Assembly (NCBI RefSeq): GCF_008629695.1
Contig: NZ_VWSH01000002.1
Coordinates: 527,410-591,409 of the forward strand
Origin: Taibaiella lutea
Lineage (GTDB): Bacteria; Bacteroidota; Bacteroidia; Chitinophagales; Chitinophagaceae
Length of the DNA: 64,000 nucleotides
Reading direction: 5' to 3'
Of the stretch, positions 37,205-45,228 are shown piece by piece. Each line of letters opens with the position of its first letter. Within the stretch, counting starts at the first letter, position 1. Below the pieces are notes generated by a model, which saw nothing but the letters and a program-made list of their open reading frames with translations, had not been told where the DNA came from and did no database searches. The position numbers and the translations under genes are program-made.

Positions 37205-38524
37205 TTAATTAATAGTTACAGTACCTAAGGCTTTTTCCAGATCAAATTTACTTGCCAGTAATTGATATAATGCGTTAGTGAAATTCAATTCAGCAGTTCG
37301 TAAATCTGTCTGTGCGGTAATGACATCCAGATAAGTTTTTATACCTGATTTATATTGTAATTCTATAGTATTAAATACATCCTGAGCCAGTTCCACATTG
37401 GTTTTCTGATTATAATATTCAATCAGGTTACTTTTATAATTTGCAAGCGCCTGTGCTATTTCCGTACTGACTTCAAGCTTCAATTGGTCAATATCATAAT
37501 TAACCCTGTCGCTTTGAAGTTTTGCCTGCTTCATATTCTGCACTCTTCTGAACCCCTGAAACAAAGGCACGCCTATACTGATGCCAACAAAGGAGTTAGG
37601 GTAGTTGTTTTGATACACTTCATTGAATGTATTGTTGAAATAATTTAAATTATAATTGGCATAACCCTGAACTGTAGGAATAAATTGCCATTTATAATAA
37701 TCATAGTTCAGTTCCTGCAACCTTTTTTGTGTAAGCAATTGCTTGTATTCAATACGGTTCTCCAAAGCGAGGTTAGCGGAAGTATCAGCAAGTGCAAGTG
37801 TTTCCATGTCAGACTTCTCTATTTTTAATAATAGTGTAACACTGTCTGCATAACCCATTTCCATTTTTAAATAACTATATTTCGCTTTAAGTAATTCATC
37901 TGAAGACTTACGTTGCGCCGTAGCATTATTTAATGAAATGGTTGCTCTTTTGTAATCCACTTTATCAACAATACCTGCTTCATATTGATTGTATGCATCT
38001 TGCAGGCTTTGATTAAGTCTGACAATGTTTTCATCCAGAACATTTATCTGTTCAGTGGTAAGCAATACATCATAATAAGCTTTAGCCACGTTTACAGTAA
38101 TATCAATTTTGTTGGCCACCGTATTTTGCTGTGCCTGTTTTCTTACTTCACCGGCACTACGGCTTGCAAGGAATGCGCTGCTGTTAAAAATGTTTTGGGT
38201 TAACCCGAATTGGCCATAGGAAATATTATGTGCCCCTGTCTGAATAACATTTCCGTTATTGAACCCTGACTGTAATTGAAAAGTATGCTGCAGGTTATAA
38301 TTGAATCCTATTTGAGGATACCATGCAGAAAGCTGACTTTTTATGCCGTGTTCGGTTATTTCCTGATCAAGCAGTGATTGTTTTAATAAAGGACTATTGC
38401 TGTAGGCATATTGGATGCATTGGTCCAGGTCAAAGCTATCCGTATTGGTTTGTTGTGCAAAGCCTCTTACAGACGACAACAATAGTAACAATGAAAGTAA
38501 TTTTCGCATGGAATTCATTACCAT
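37205..38524 (-). CDS. TolC-family outer-membrane factor of RND system
   Basis: 439 residues. The signal peptide (MRKLLSLLLLLSSVRGFA) starts at the internal ATG 38509, which is the more likely start; the upstream ATG adds MVMNS. Two OEP repeats follow, with the alternating coiled-coil and beta-strand pattern (ITVNVAKAYYDVLLTTEQIN, YQLLASKFDLEKALGT). It forms the trimeric outer-membrane exit duct. First gene of the efflux operon; the 336-base region upstream has a perfect 6-bp inverted repeat at 38600-38615 that may be an operator. Confidence 0.93.
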   Translation of the reverse strand: MVMNSMRKLLSLLLLLSSVRGFAQQTNTDSFDLDQCIQYAYSNSPLLKQSLLDQEITEHGIKSQLSAWYPQIGFNYNLQHTFQLQSGFNNGNVIQTGAHNISYGQFGLTQNIFNSSAFLASRSAGEVRKQAQQNTVANKIDITVNVAKAYYDVLLTTEQINVLDENIVRLNQSLQDAYNQYEAGIVDKVDYKRATISLNNATAQRKSSDELLKAKYSYLKMEMGYADSVTLLLKIEKSDMETLALADTSANLALENRIEYKQLLTQKRLQELNYDYYKWQFIPTVQGYANYNLNYFNNTFNEVYQNNYPNSFVGISIGVPLFQGFRRVQNMKQAKLQSDRVNYDIDQLKLEVSTEIAQALANYKSNLIEYYNQKTNVELAQDVFNTIELQYKSGIKTYLDVITAQTDLRTAELNFTNALYQLLASKFDLEKALGTVTIN

Positions 38525-38599
38525 TTATATTTAAAAAGATAGACCCCAAAGAATCCGGCTATCGGGAAGGCAGGCAAAGGTAAAAATATTCTTAACTAA

Positions 38600-38615
38600 T
38601 TAAACGTTTGTTTAA
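38600..38615. promoter_or_regulatory. Candidate repressor operator upstream of RND operon
   Basis: TTAAAC-GTTT-GTTTAA is a perfect inverted repeat with a four-base spacer, 76 bases upstream of the efflux operon (91 from the preferred start). TetR-type regulators of efflux operons bind such sites, but no regulator gene is nearby, so this is a suggestion. The rest of 38525-38860 holds no gene. Confidence 0.35.
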
Positions 38616-38860
38616 AGTTGTAATGCTAAGATTTTATTATTTTACCCTGAAAGACGTTTGTAAATAGGATGTTATTGAACTGTAACCCTGTTATTTGCTG
38701 ATTTTCAGTAAATTGAAAATCTGTTTATTGTTTAAAGTAAAAGTTTAATTCCTTCGCAATAGATAGATTCAATGGAGTGATTTAATAATTGTGAGCACTA
38801 AAAAGGATACACGTTCAACGATTGTTTCTTTAATAAATACGTTCCATTTACAAATGTCAA

Positions 38861-39247
38861 TTATTCTTCTTCAAAGAAATCCTGAAGTGCCTGCATATAA
38901 ACTTCATTCCAACCTTCTACCATATCATCATAGGCTTCATCCGGAATATTTGTATGTTTTAATTCAAGTGAAGTGCCTTCTTTATGCGGATGTAATTTAA
39001 GTGTAACAATAGATGGCGCTTCTGGCTCATCGCCAAAATACCATTCCTGTACTATTTTTTTGCCTTCTTCAAATTCAATATTACGGCCTTCTATGCTGCC
39101 GTCAAAAATGGAAAACTCCGAATCCGGCTCTGTACTCATTGTTGCGGGATCTCCGCTCCAAAGCTGTATAGTAAAAGGATTCGTCAATGCAATATAGAGT
39201 TCCTCAGGAGCTGAGGATATGATGTAGTATTTTTTATAGTCTTTCAT
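38861..39247 (-). CDS. SRPBCC/AHSA1-type START-like domain protein
   Basis: 128-residue acidic cytosolic protein. The pattern YIISSAPEELYIALTNPFTI-x-LWSG, then a central EGRNIEFEEGKKIVQEWYFG strand pair, TLKLHPHKEGTSLELKHTNIP and a final helix (MVEGWNEVYMQALQDFF) is that of the AHSA1/SRPBCC ligand-binding fold. Members often bind small hydrophobic ligands or Hsp90-like partners; no ligand can be assigned here. It is followed after four bases by the GH3 gene on the same strand when read in order GH3 then SRPBCC. Confidence 0.82.
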   Translation of the reverse strand: MKDYKKYYIISSAPEELYIALTNPFTIQLWSGDPATMSTEPDSEFSIFDGSIEGRNIEFEEGKKIVQEWYFGDEPEAPSIVTLKLHPHKEGTSLELKHTNIPDEAYDDMVEGWNEVYMQALQDFFEEE

Positions 39248-39251
39248 TTTT

Positions 39252-40382
39252 TTATTGTTGAGTCAGTAACTTAAAACGGATAATCCTTTTAACAGAAGCT
39301 TCCAATTGTTTACTCATAGCATCTTTTTTGCTTAATGCATCAGCTATCATTTTGTTCAGCAATACTGCATTTTTGGGCATTAAAACCAGGTCCACTCCGG
39401 CTTCTACGGATTTCCAGTCTGCATTACTGACTTTTGCTGCTGCAACCATGTTTAAAGCATCTGTAGTAATAATACCTTCAAAATGCAATTCCTTCCTTAA
39501 AAGATCGGTTACAATTACTCTGGATAAAGTGGATGGAAGGCCATTCGTATTGTATTTTTCATTGTTTTTTACCACAATATGTCCCACCATAACTGCAATG
39601 GGCGGTTCATCAGCCAGTATCAATGCCTTGAAATTCGGAAGTTCGGTTAATGCACCATCAATGTAAACCGATTGTTTATGGGAATCGCCGCTGACAGCTC
39701 CGTGGCCGGGAAAGTGCTTTAATGTAGCGCCCAATCCCGCTTGCTGCGTAGTTTCCACAAACTGACCTGAAAAAGTTATGATGTCTTTATTGTTATTTCC
39801 GAACGAACGCTTATTGATAACAGATTTGTTTAAAGCAATATCAACCACGGGTGCAAAGTTCAATTGAATGCCAACCTCTTCGATAACCTTATTGATTTTA
39901 TTTGTATTTTCTATTACTACCTGTGTAGTTTTTTGCTCTGATGCCGGAGCAATGTCCGTTATATCCGTGAATTTACCGGGTAACAGGGTAGGCTCGCAAT
40001 CGCAAGCCAGCAGCGGTTGTAGTTTATGCTGCTGTAGCCTGGTAGTATTGAACTGATTAGCTTCTTTTCTGAAATCTGTGCTACTTCCCTTAAGAAAAAC
40101 AACATTTGCAGCAATATCCTTGCTTACCATATTCAGCGCCGAATTGAACGGATAACCTAAATTGACAGCCGTACTGCTTGCAGTCATAATCATTTGGGAA
40201 GCACGTTCCTGCAGGCTCATGGCATTATAAACCGAATCTACCATTTTGTTAAGCTTAGCATCAGGATGATAAAAGGCTTTACTTAATGTAGATGGATGAT
40301 GCTTCCCTTTTGTTGATTCTTGTGAAAAAACAGTTGCAAAAGAAAGCAGCAAAAAGATAAAGGACAATGTTATTCTTGGCAT
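39252..40382 (-). CDS. Glycoside hydrolase family 3 (NagZ-like beta-N-acetylhexosaminidase)
   Basis: 376 residues with a signal peptide (MPRITLSFIFLLLSFATVFS). The TIM-barrel domain of GH3 is seen: LNFAPVVDIALNKSVINKRSF (about 170-190), LKHFPGHGAVSGDSH (about 219-233) with the NagZ His/Asp on the mobile loop, and IITTDALNMVAAAK (about 302-315) with the nucleophile Asp. There is no GH3 C-terminal domain, as in NagZ enzymes. Being exported, it probably cleaves peptidoglycan fragments or chitin-derived oligosaccharides in the periplasm. It precedes the SRPBCC gene by four bases. Confidence 0.88.
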   Translation of the reverse strand: MPRITLSFIFLLLSFATVFSQESTKGKHHPSTLSKAFYHPDAKLNKMVDSVYNAMSLQERASQMIMTASSTAVNLGYPFNSALNMVSKDIAANVVFLKGSSTDFRKEANQFNTTRLQQHKLQPLLACDCEPTLLPGKFTDITDIAPASEQKTTQVVIENTNKINKVIEEVGIQLNFAPVVDIALNKSVINKRSFGNNNKDIITFSGQFVETTQQAGLGATLKHFPGHGAVSGDSHKQSVYIDGALTELPNFKALILADEPPIAVMVGHIVVKNNEKYNTNGLPSTLSRVIVTDLLRKELHFEGIITTDALNMVAAAKVSNADWKSVEAGVDLVLMPKNAVLLNKMIADALSKKDAMSKQLEASVKRIIRFKLLTQQ

Positions 40383-40460
40383 AAGTTTTACTTATTGATA
40401 AGCGAAAATAAGCTTTGTTTATGAATACTTAAGGCATACTAAGTTTACCAATGGCATACA

Positions 40461-40499
40461 AAAAACCGCTTCCTGAAAAGAAAGCGGTGCTTTTTTTAA
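40461..40499 (-). terminator. Terminator after cupredoxin gene
   Basis: On the minus strand an ACCGCTTTC stem pairs with GGAAGCGGT and ends in TTTTTTG. Lies 32 bases past the stop of the cupredoxin gene. Confidence 0.75.
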
Positions 40500-40530
40500 C
40501 CACTATATAAAAGCCTCTTTAAAATTACCT

Positions 40531-41715
40531 CTATTGTTTTACAAACTTAAAGGATAAATTAGACGACAATCCTGAAACCTGAAGTATATATTGCCCTGCT
40601 GCGATACCGGCTACATTTAAATCATATTGTCCGCTAAAATAAGAAGCAACCGTCTTATTCATGATTTCTTTGCCATTCAAATCCATAACCTGAATTTTTA
40701 TATCATTTTTCAACTCAGTTATTTTTAAAGACAAAATACGTGTTACCGGATTTTGAATAATACTGATTTGATTACCATCTTTTGTGTTCTCAATTGAAAC
40801 TACATTTGAATACTGAAATTTACCATTTACGTTTACTGATTTCAATCTATAGTAATTCAATCCGGCCAACCAGTTTTTGTCTATATAGAAATAGGAAGTA
40901 CTTTTATTTTTACTTTCTGCGCTTGCCTTCATTTCCCTGATGGATTCATATTTTTTACCATCCCCACTTCTTTCTATTACAAAATAACTTAGTTCTCCGG
41001 ATGCAGCCATAGCCCAATCCAGTCTTGCTCCGGAATCAATTGCACCTGCGTGAAATGAAGTAATGTTTAAAGGCAATGGTGTGCTTACTATAAAAGTTCC
41101 TGCCATCATTGGAGCATGAATCGTACAATCGTATTCGTAAGTGCCGACTTCAGTCGGAACATAAGAATAGGTATCTCCGGATGTGGCAAGTGGTTGATCC
41201 CAGGATGCCGCTCCGGCAGGAATATTAATACTTGTCGTGGTATGGTGGCCTACATCCCAAACCCATGTAATAGTATCACCCAATGGGAAAGATAAACTTG
41301 CGGGAACAAAACTCATGCCATCGCTACCACCTACTAACACGATATGGTTTGTTTCGGAAACAGCACTGGTGACCGTGAAGGTTCCGGACATCATAGGAGC
41401 ATGGTAAGTACAATTGTACTCATAAGTGCCTACAATAGTTGGTACATAGGAATAAGAATCTCCGGAGGTTGTAATTTGCTGATCCCAGGATGCTGCTCCG
41501 CCCGGAATATTAATACTTGTTGTAGTATGAAAACCTGCATCCCAAACCCATGTAATGGTATCTCCTAATGGGAAAGATAAGCTTGAAGGCACAAAACTCA
41601 TGCCGCTGCTACCCCCAACAAGGACTGTATGATTTGTTGCATGAAGCTTGTTGACTGTTGAAAATGTAATCAGCACGAGAAAAACCCATGTGAAATGTTT
41701 GTAGTTGTTGTGCAT
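40531..41715 (-). CDS. Secreted double-cupredoxin protein with T9SS sorting domain
   Basis: 394 residues. After a signal peptide come two tandem plastocyanin-like domains (about 27-115 and 120-212), each with type I copper ligands: a first His (AGFHTTTS or VGHHTTTS), then Cys-x2-His-x3-Met/Met (NCTYHAPMM and DCTIHAPMM). A linker domain (SFHAGAIDSGARLDW) and a C-terminal T9SS type A sorting domain (YDLNVAGIAAGQYILQVSG) follow. It should bind two Cu atoms and be secreted or cell-surface attached as an electron carrier. The two domains are similar at DNA level too (about 285-base offset). It is the downstream end of the YceI/cytochrome module. Confidence 0.87.
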   Translation of the reverse strand: MHNNYKHFTWVFLVLITFSTVNKLHATNHTVLVGGSSGMSFVPSSLSFPLGDTITWVWDAGFHTTTSINIPGGAASWDQQITTSGDSYSYVPTIVGTYEYNCTYHAPMMSGTFTVTSAVSETNHIVLVGGSDGMSFVPASLSFPLGDTITWVWDVGHHTTTSINIPAGAASWDQPLATSGDTYSYVPTEVGTYEYDCTIHAPMMAGTFIVSTPLPLNITSFHAGAIDSGARLDWAMAASGELSYFVIERSGDGKKYESIREMKASAESKNKSTSYFYIDKNWLAGLNYYRLKSVNVNGKFQYSNVVSIENTKDGNQISIIQNPVTRILSLKITELKNDIKIQVMDLNGKEIMNKTVASYFSGQYDLNVAGIAAGQYILQVSGLSSNLSFKFVKQ

Positions 41716-41835
41716 ATAGTCAGTTTATGGTTAAGCTTAAAAATACATTCCTTATAGGGTATTAGAAAAGCAAACAATACGAAACGGTAGTGTTGGTATT
41801 CCAATATGGAAAATCATGCTTCAAACCTTGAATAA

Positions 41836-42765
41836 CTAATATTCGCCGCTATAACCCTTAGGCTTCACAATGGTGAAAACCCTGGAGATATTGAATCCGA
41901 AATGGATATCGCCTTTTGACCATCTTCCCGAAGTTTGTCCGATAACAACTCTTTCATTAATAGCATTTGCATTAGTGAAAAGCAACTGGAAGACATGGCC
42001 TCCGGTTTCTATATCAAGGCCGACTGATAAGGCATTATGATAACCTTCTAAGCTGGCACCGGGAATTACATAATAATATTCACCCGTAATAGCCATGCGT
42101 TTTGTTACTTTCACACGACCCGCTGCACCAATTGCAAATATGTTATTAGGTTCTGATGATGTAGGAACTACATTATAGTGGATATGTGTCGGCATTAATT
42201 GCAGTGAAATATGACTGCTGAATTTTCTCGCTATCAGCAATTGATTCATATAGCTCAATCTGTTGCCGAAAGGATAAGATTCTCCATTAGGCAAATTCAT
42301 CTGAAGTGTCTGAAGGTAAATGCCGCCCACATAACTAAGGCTTACAGGCATTTTGTTATCTTCTGTCTGACGCACGATTTTAGCTTTGACAAAGCCATTA
42401 TATTCTTTCTCATAAGTCCCGCGCCCCACACCAATCGTAAGCCAGTCCAATAAGCCGTAATCAAATGAAAGCTTTGTTACGGCATTGTCTAAGCCGAAGA
42501 AGTTATTGAAACTTTGATTTAATGTTCCGAACCTATGTGAAACTTGAAAATCAAGCACTCCTTTACCAAGATTTTCGATGCTTTGCCCATTAATGATACG
42601 TGTACTTTTAAAAGTTGCAACAGTGTAATTGGGGCCCGACGGCTTTTGATTTTCATTCAGCATATTTAATAAACTGTCTGCATGATCATCTTGCGCATTG
42701 GTGTCCGAAATACTAAAGCATCCAAATATTAATAGTAAGAAAGAGAGGCGTAACAATCTATTCAT
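41836..42765 (-). CDS. DUF5777-like outer-membrane beta-barrel protein
   Basis: 309 residues with a signal peptide (MNRLLRLSFLLLIFGCFSIS, then DTNAQ). The mature part is a barrel rich in alternating hydrophobic strands: STRIINGQSIENLGKGVLDF, VSHRFGTLNQSFNNFFGLDN, ITGEYYYVIPG, and a final FGFNISRVFTIVKP strand. The GKGVLDFQVSHRFG motif is the hallmark I know from DUF5777 proteins, which usually sit beside YceI and cytochrome genes, as here. Role unknown; an outer-membrane conduit or sensor is possible. It is 27 bases downstream of the YceI gene. Confidence 0.82.
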   Translation of the reverse strand: MNRLLRLSFLLLIFGCFSISDTNAQDDHADSLLNMLNENQKPSGPNYTVATFKSTRIINGQSIENLGKGVLDFQVSHRFGTLNQSFNNFFGLDNAVTKLSFDYGLLDWLTIGVGRGTYEKEYNGFVKAKIVRQTEDNKMPVSLSYVGGIYLQTLQMNLPNGESYPFGNRLSYMNQLLIARKFSSHISLQLMPTHIHYNVVPTSSEPNNIFAIGAAGRVKVTKRMAITGEYYYVIPGASLEGYHNALSVGLDIETGGHVFQLLFTNANAINERVVIGQTSGRWSKGDIHFGFNISRVFTIVKPKGYSGEY

Positions 42766-42792
42766 GTTTGTAGTTTGAGTGATGATTGGGGA

Positions 42793-43341
42793 TTATCGTT
42801 TGTGTAAAAGGGCATTCATACTGATTTGTACTGTTTTGGCAATTTTGTTTCTTACCAGGGATGGGATGCTTATCTGATAATCTTCAGGTGCTACAGAAAA
42901 AGTTGATGTTACTGTAATATCATTCCCTGTAACCTTTATATTAGCGGGTATAGATATATCGCGGGTTACACCGTGCATTGTAAGCTTACCATTGACATGT
43001 ACCTGATAAGTGCCGTCTTTTGCAAAATCAACCTTGTTGATATCAGTTATTTTACCTCTGAAAGATGCTTTCGGAAATTTATCGCTTTCCATATACTCTT
43101 CATTGAAATGCTCCTGCATTAAGGTAATCTTAAACTTGAAACCTTTAATTAAGGTTTCTACAATAACATCTCCTGTAGCGCCATCCAGAATGGTAGCGCT
43201 TTCATTATTTACCGGATTGATCGTTTCCAGAGGTGTAGATGCAGTAAAACTTATCTGACCTGTTCTCGTCAGGTATTTTTGTGCAAAGAGCATATTGCCG
43301 GATGCCCATAATACCAAGGCTAAAAGAATTATTTTTTTCAT
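42793..43341 (-). CDS. YceI-family periplasmic lipid-binding protein, copy 1
   Basis: 182 residues with signal peptide (MKKIILLALVLWASGNMLFA). The YceI beta-barrel is marked by TRTGQISFTASTPLETINPV, FKFKITLMQEHFNEEYMESD, KFPKASFRGKI and KLTMHGVTRDISIPANI. Characterised YceI proteins bind polyisoprenoids, and some are linked to quinone or acid-stress responses. It lies between the cytochrome-like lipoprotein (17 bases upstream) and the DUF5777-like barrel (27 bases downstream), suggesting a common operon. Confidence 0.92.
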   Translation of the reverse strand: MKKIILLALVLWASGNMLFAQKYLTRTGQISFTASTPLETINPVNNESATILDGATGDVIVETLIKGFKFKITLMQEHFNEEYMESDKFPKASFRGKITDINKVDFAKDGTYQVHVNGKLTMHGVTRDISIPANIKVTGNDITVTSTFSVAPEDYQISIPSLVRNKIAKTVQISMNALLHKR

Positions 43342-43358
43342 TTTTTTGAATTTAGTTT

Positions 43359-43745
43359 TTAATTGTTAGGAGCTCCGATTGCCACCCATTGTGTAATTCT
43401 TGCGATATCGCAATCGGATAATTTGGCACTGTTTTGCGGCATCGCTATAAATCCCGATTGATGATTGATAGCGCCTATAAGCCGCTCATTTTGTATAGCC
43501 ATATGAAACCCGCTATAGGTTTCAAAAGAATAACCTCCGGCCATCGTTGCATTTGTATGGCAACCGCTCAAAGTGCAATTCTGCTGGACAATAGGATTTA
43601 TATCTCCTGAAAAAGTAAGGTTTGCGGTATCGCAGGTTACCGGGGTTACCGGTTTAACGGAATCAGCTTTATTATTTGTACAGCCATAGATGAATGCGGC
43701 AGTGACAAAAAATAATAGAAATGTCTTTTTAGAAAAAAAATGCAT
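43359..43745 (-). CDS. Cytochrome c-like lipoprotein with CX4CH haem motif
   Basis: 128 residues. Lipoprotein signal MHFFSKKTFLLFFVTAAFIYGC, then a spacer and FSGDINPIVQQNC-TLSG-CH, an unusual haem-binding motif with four residues between the cysteines. The downstream AMPQNSAKLSDCDIARITQWVA provides a likely Met axial ligand followed by the C-terminal helix typical of small cytochromes c. Cys22 is the lipid anchor. Similar C-x4-CH lipoproteins occur next to YceI and DUF5777 genes in Bacteroidota. It would carry electrons in the periplasm; haem attachment is inferred, not proven. Confidence 0.75.
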   Translation of the reverse strand: MHFFSKKTFLLFFVTAAFIYGCTNNKADSVKPVTPVTCDTANLTFSGDINPIVQQNCTLSGCHTNATMAGGYSFETYSGFHMAIQNERLIGAINHQSGFIAMPQNSAKLSDCDIARITQWVAIGAPNN

Positions 43746-43780
43746 GAAAACTTTGTTTTGATTTAAAATGTTTTAAGGAG

Positions 43781-44188
43781 TTATCTGAGAAGGATGCAAT
43801 CAGTAAGGCTTACGCCTGTTATGGTTTTTCCGACGCAGAAACCTTTAATAGTTACAGATGTACCGGTTTGTAATCCTGTTGTTTTTTCTCTTAATGCCGA
43901 TTCTATATAATCGATGCCATTGGACGCTGAAAAAACCAGCATAGTGCCACCATCAAGATTATCAGATATCTCATTTATCTGGCCTTTGACTTCAATAGCT
44001 TTATTGAGGTATAGCTTATTAGCCATCGTTTCGTTTGTACTAAAGTCATGACAAAGCTTATCAACACTCATGACAATGCCTTCTTCGCTTTCTACCTTCT
44101 TCTCAGGTTTATGCCACATCCAATAGATTATTGAAATTCCTGTAATCATCAGAACGCATAAACTTATCAGAATGTATTTCCTTTTCAT
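43781..44188 (-). CDS. Membrane-anchored OB-fold (tRNA_anti-like) protein
   Basis: 135 residues. One N-terminal membrane helix (ILISLCVLMITGISIIYWMW) and a periplasmic OB-fold domain (about 50-135): NKAIEVKGQINEISDNLDGG, VTIKGFCVGKTITGVSLTDC, resembling tRNA_anti-like proteins that are fused or adjacent to cytochrome modules. Two Cys residues remain (C116 and C130), perhaps a disulphide. The gene is 35 bases upstream of the cytochrome-like gene and probably the first of that operon. Exact function unknown. Confidence 0.72.
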   Translation of the reverse strand: MKRKYILISLCVLMITGISIIYWMWHKPEKKVESEEGIVMSVDKLCHDFSTNETMANKLYLNKAIEVKGQINEISDNLDGGTMLVFSASNGIDYIESALREKTTGLQTGTSVTIKGFCVGKTITGVSLTDCILLR

Positions 44189-44319
44189 AAAAACATTGAA
44201 TAGTGTGTCTAATCAAAATTAATTTACCCAAAAGAATTACAAATGAGGAAGTGGATAAAGCGGTAATTGCGCAGGATGAACAGGTGCAATTACATCAATT
44301 GATTTGATTTGATTTGTTT

Positions 44320-45165
44320 TTAAAGTTCACCACCAAGCCATTTTTTGAACTTGGCAGATTTTTCAGAACTAACAATAAGGCTTTCGTCGATAGCGGGTTG
44401 TAAGGCAAGAAAGACCCTTCCTTTGCTATAGGTTTTCATTTCCTTAATGGCACGGATATGTGTTATAAACTGACGATTGACACGAAAGTAATCCATAGGG
44501 TTCAGCATTTGTTCCAATGCATCCAGGTTGTAATCTATCGGATAAACCTGACCTGCAAAGGTGCATGCACAAGTAGCTTTATGGCTGCTGAAACAGTAAG
44601 CAATTTCTTCTACATCCAGTGTTTTGATATGTTCTCCGAAACGCACAATAAAGCGTTTTTTTAATGTTTGTGTGTTAACTTTTGGAGTTTCTTCTGTTGT
44701 TTCTTTTTGTGAGAATAATTTTGTGAAACGATTTCTTTTTTGCAAAGCAAGCAGCAGGTCTTCCTTTTTTATGGGTTTCAGCAAATAGTCCAGACCGTCT
44801 GTCTTAAATGCTTCCAATGCATATTGGTCGTACGCTGTCGTGAAAATAATAGGACAATCGGGTTTTACTTTTTTCAGAAGATCAAATGCGGAACCATCTG
44901 CCAGATGAATGTCGAGAAATACTACATGTGGTGTAGGATTATTTTGCAGCCATATTAAAGATGCTTCAATGCTATCCAGATGCGTAAGAATCTCAATCTT
45001 GTCTCTGGTAACCTCCTGCAGCAATTTGGAAAGACGTTTATACGCAGGTAATTCATCTTCGATAATAATAACTTTCAGGGTATAGTCCAAATCCTCCAAT
45101 ACATAAGTATCTGATGATTGAAATGATGCTTCTTCCTGAAGGCTTACTGGCGTTGCAATGTCCAT
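44320..45165 (-). CDS. LytTR response regulator (system 1)
   Basis: 281 residues. An N-terminal extension of 30 residues precedes the receiver domain (about 31-150): acidic pocket E36/D37 (IIIEDELP), phospho-acceptor D85 (VVFLDIHLAD), the T/K residues in FTTAYDQYALEAF and LLKPIKKEDLL. The LytTR DNA-binding domain covers about 170-275 (RFIVRFGEHIKTLDVEEIAY, YFRVNRQFITHIRAIKEM). It is 63 bases downstream of its cognate sensor kinase. LytTR proteins bind direct repeats; no clear repeat was found for this regulator in the 40.5-50 kb module. Confidence 0.92.
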   Translation of the reverse strand: MDIATPVSLQEEASFQSSDTYVLEDLDYTLKVIIIEDELPAYKRLSKLLQEVTRDKIEILTHLDSIEASLIWLQNNPTPHVVFLDIHLADGSAFDLLKKVKPDCPIIFTTAYDQYALEAFKTDGLDYLLKPIKKEDLLLALQKRNRFTKLFSQKETTEETPKVNTQTLKKRFIVRFGEHIKTLDVEEIAYCFSSHKATCACTFAGQVYPIDYNLDALEQMLNPMDYFRVNRQFITHIRAIKEMKTYSKGRVFLALQPAIDESLIVSSEKSAKFKKWLGGEL

Positions 45166-45228
45166 AAAAGTATATTTTAAAGATGATTTATACTTCGAAC
45201 TTTTGGTTTTTAATGGTGATGCTTATCT

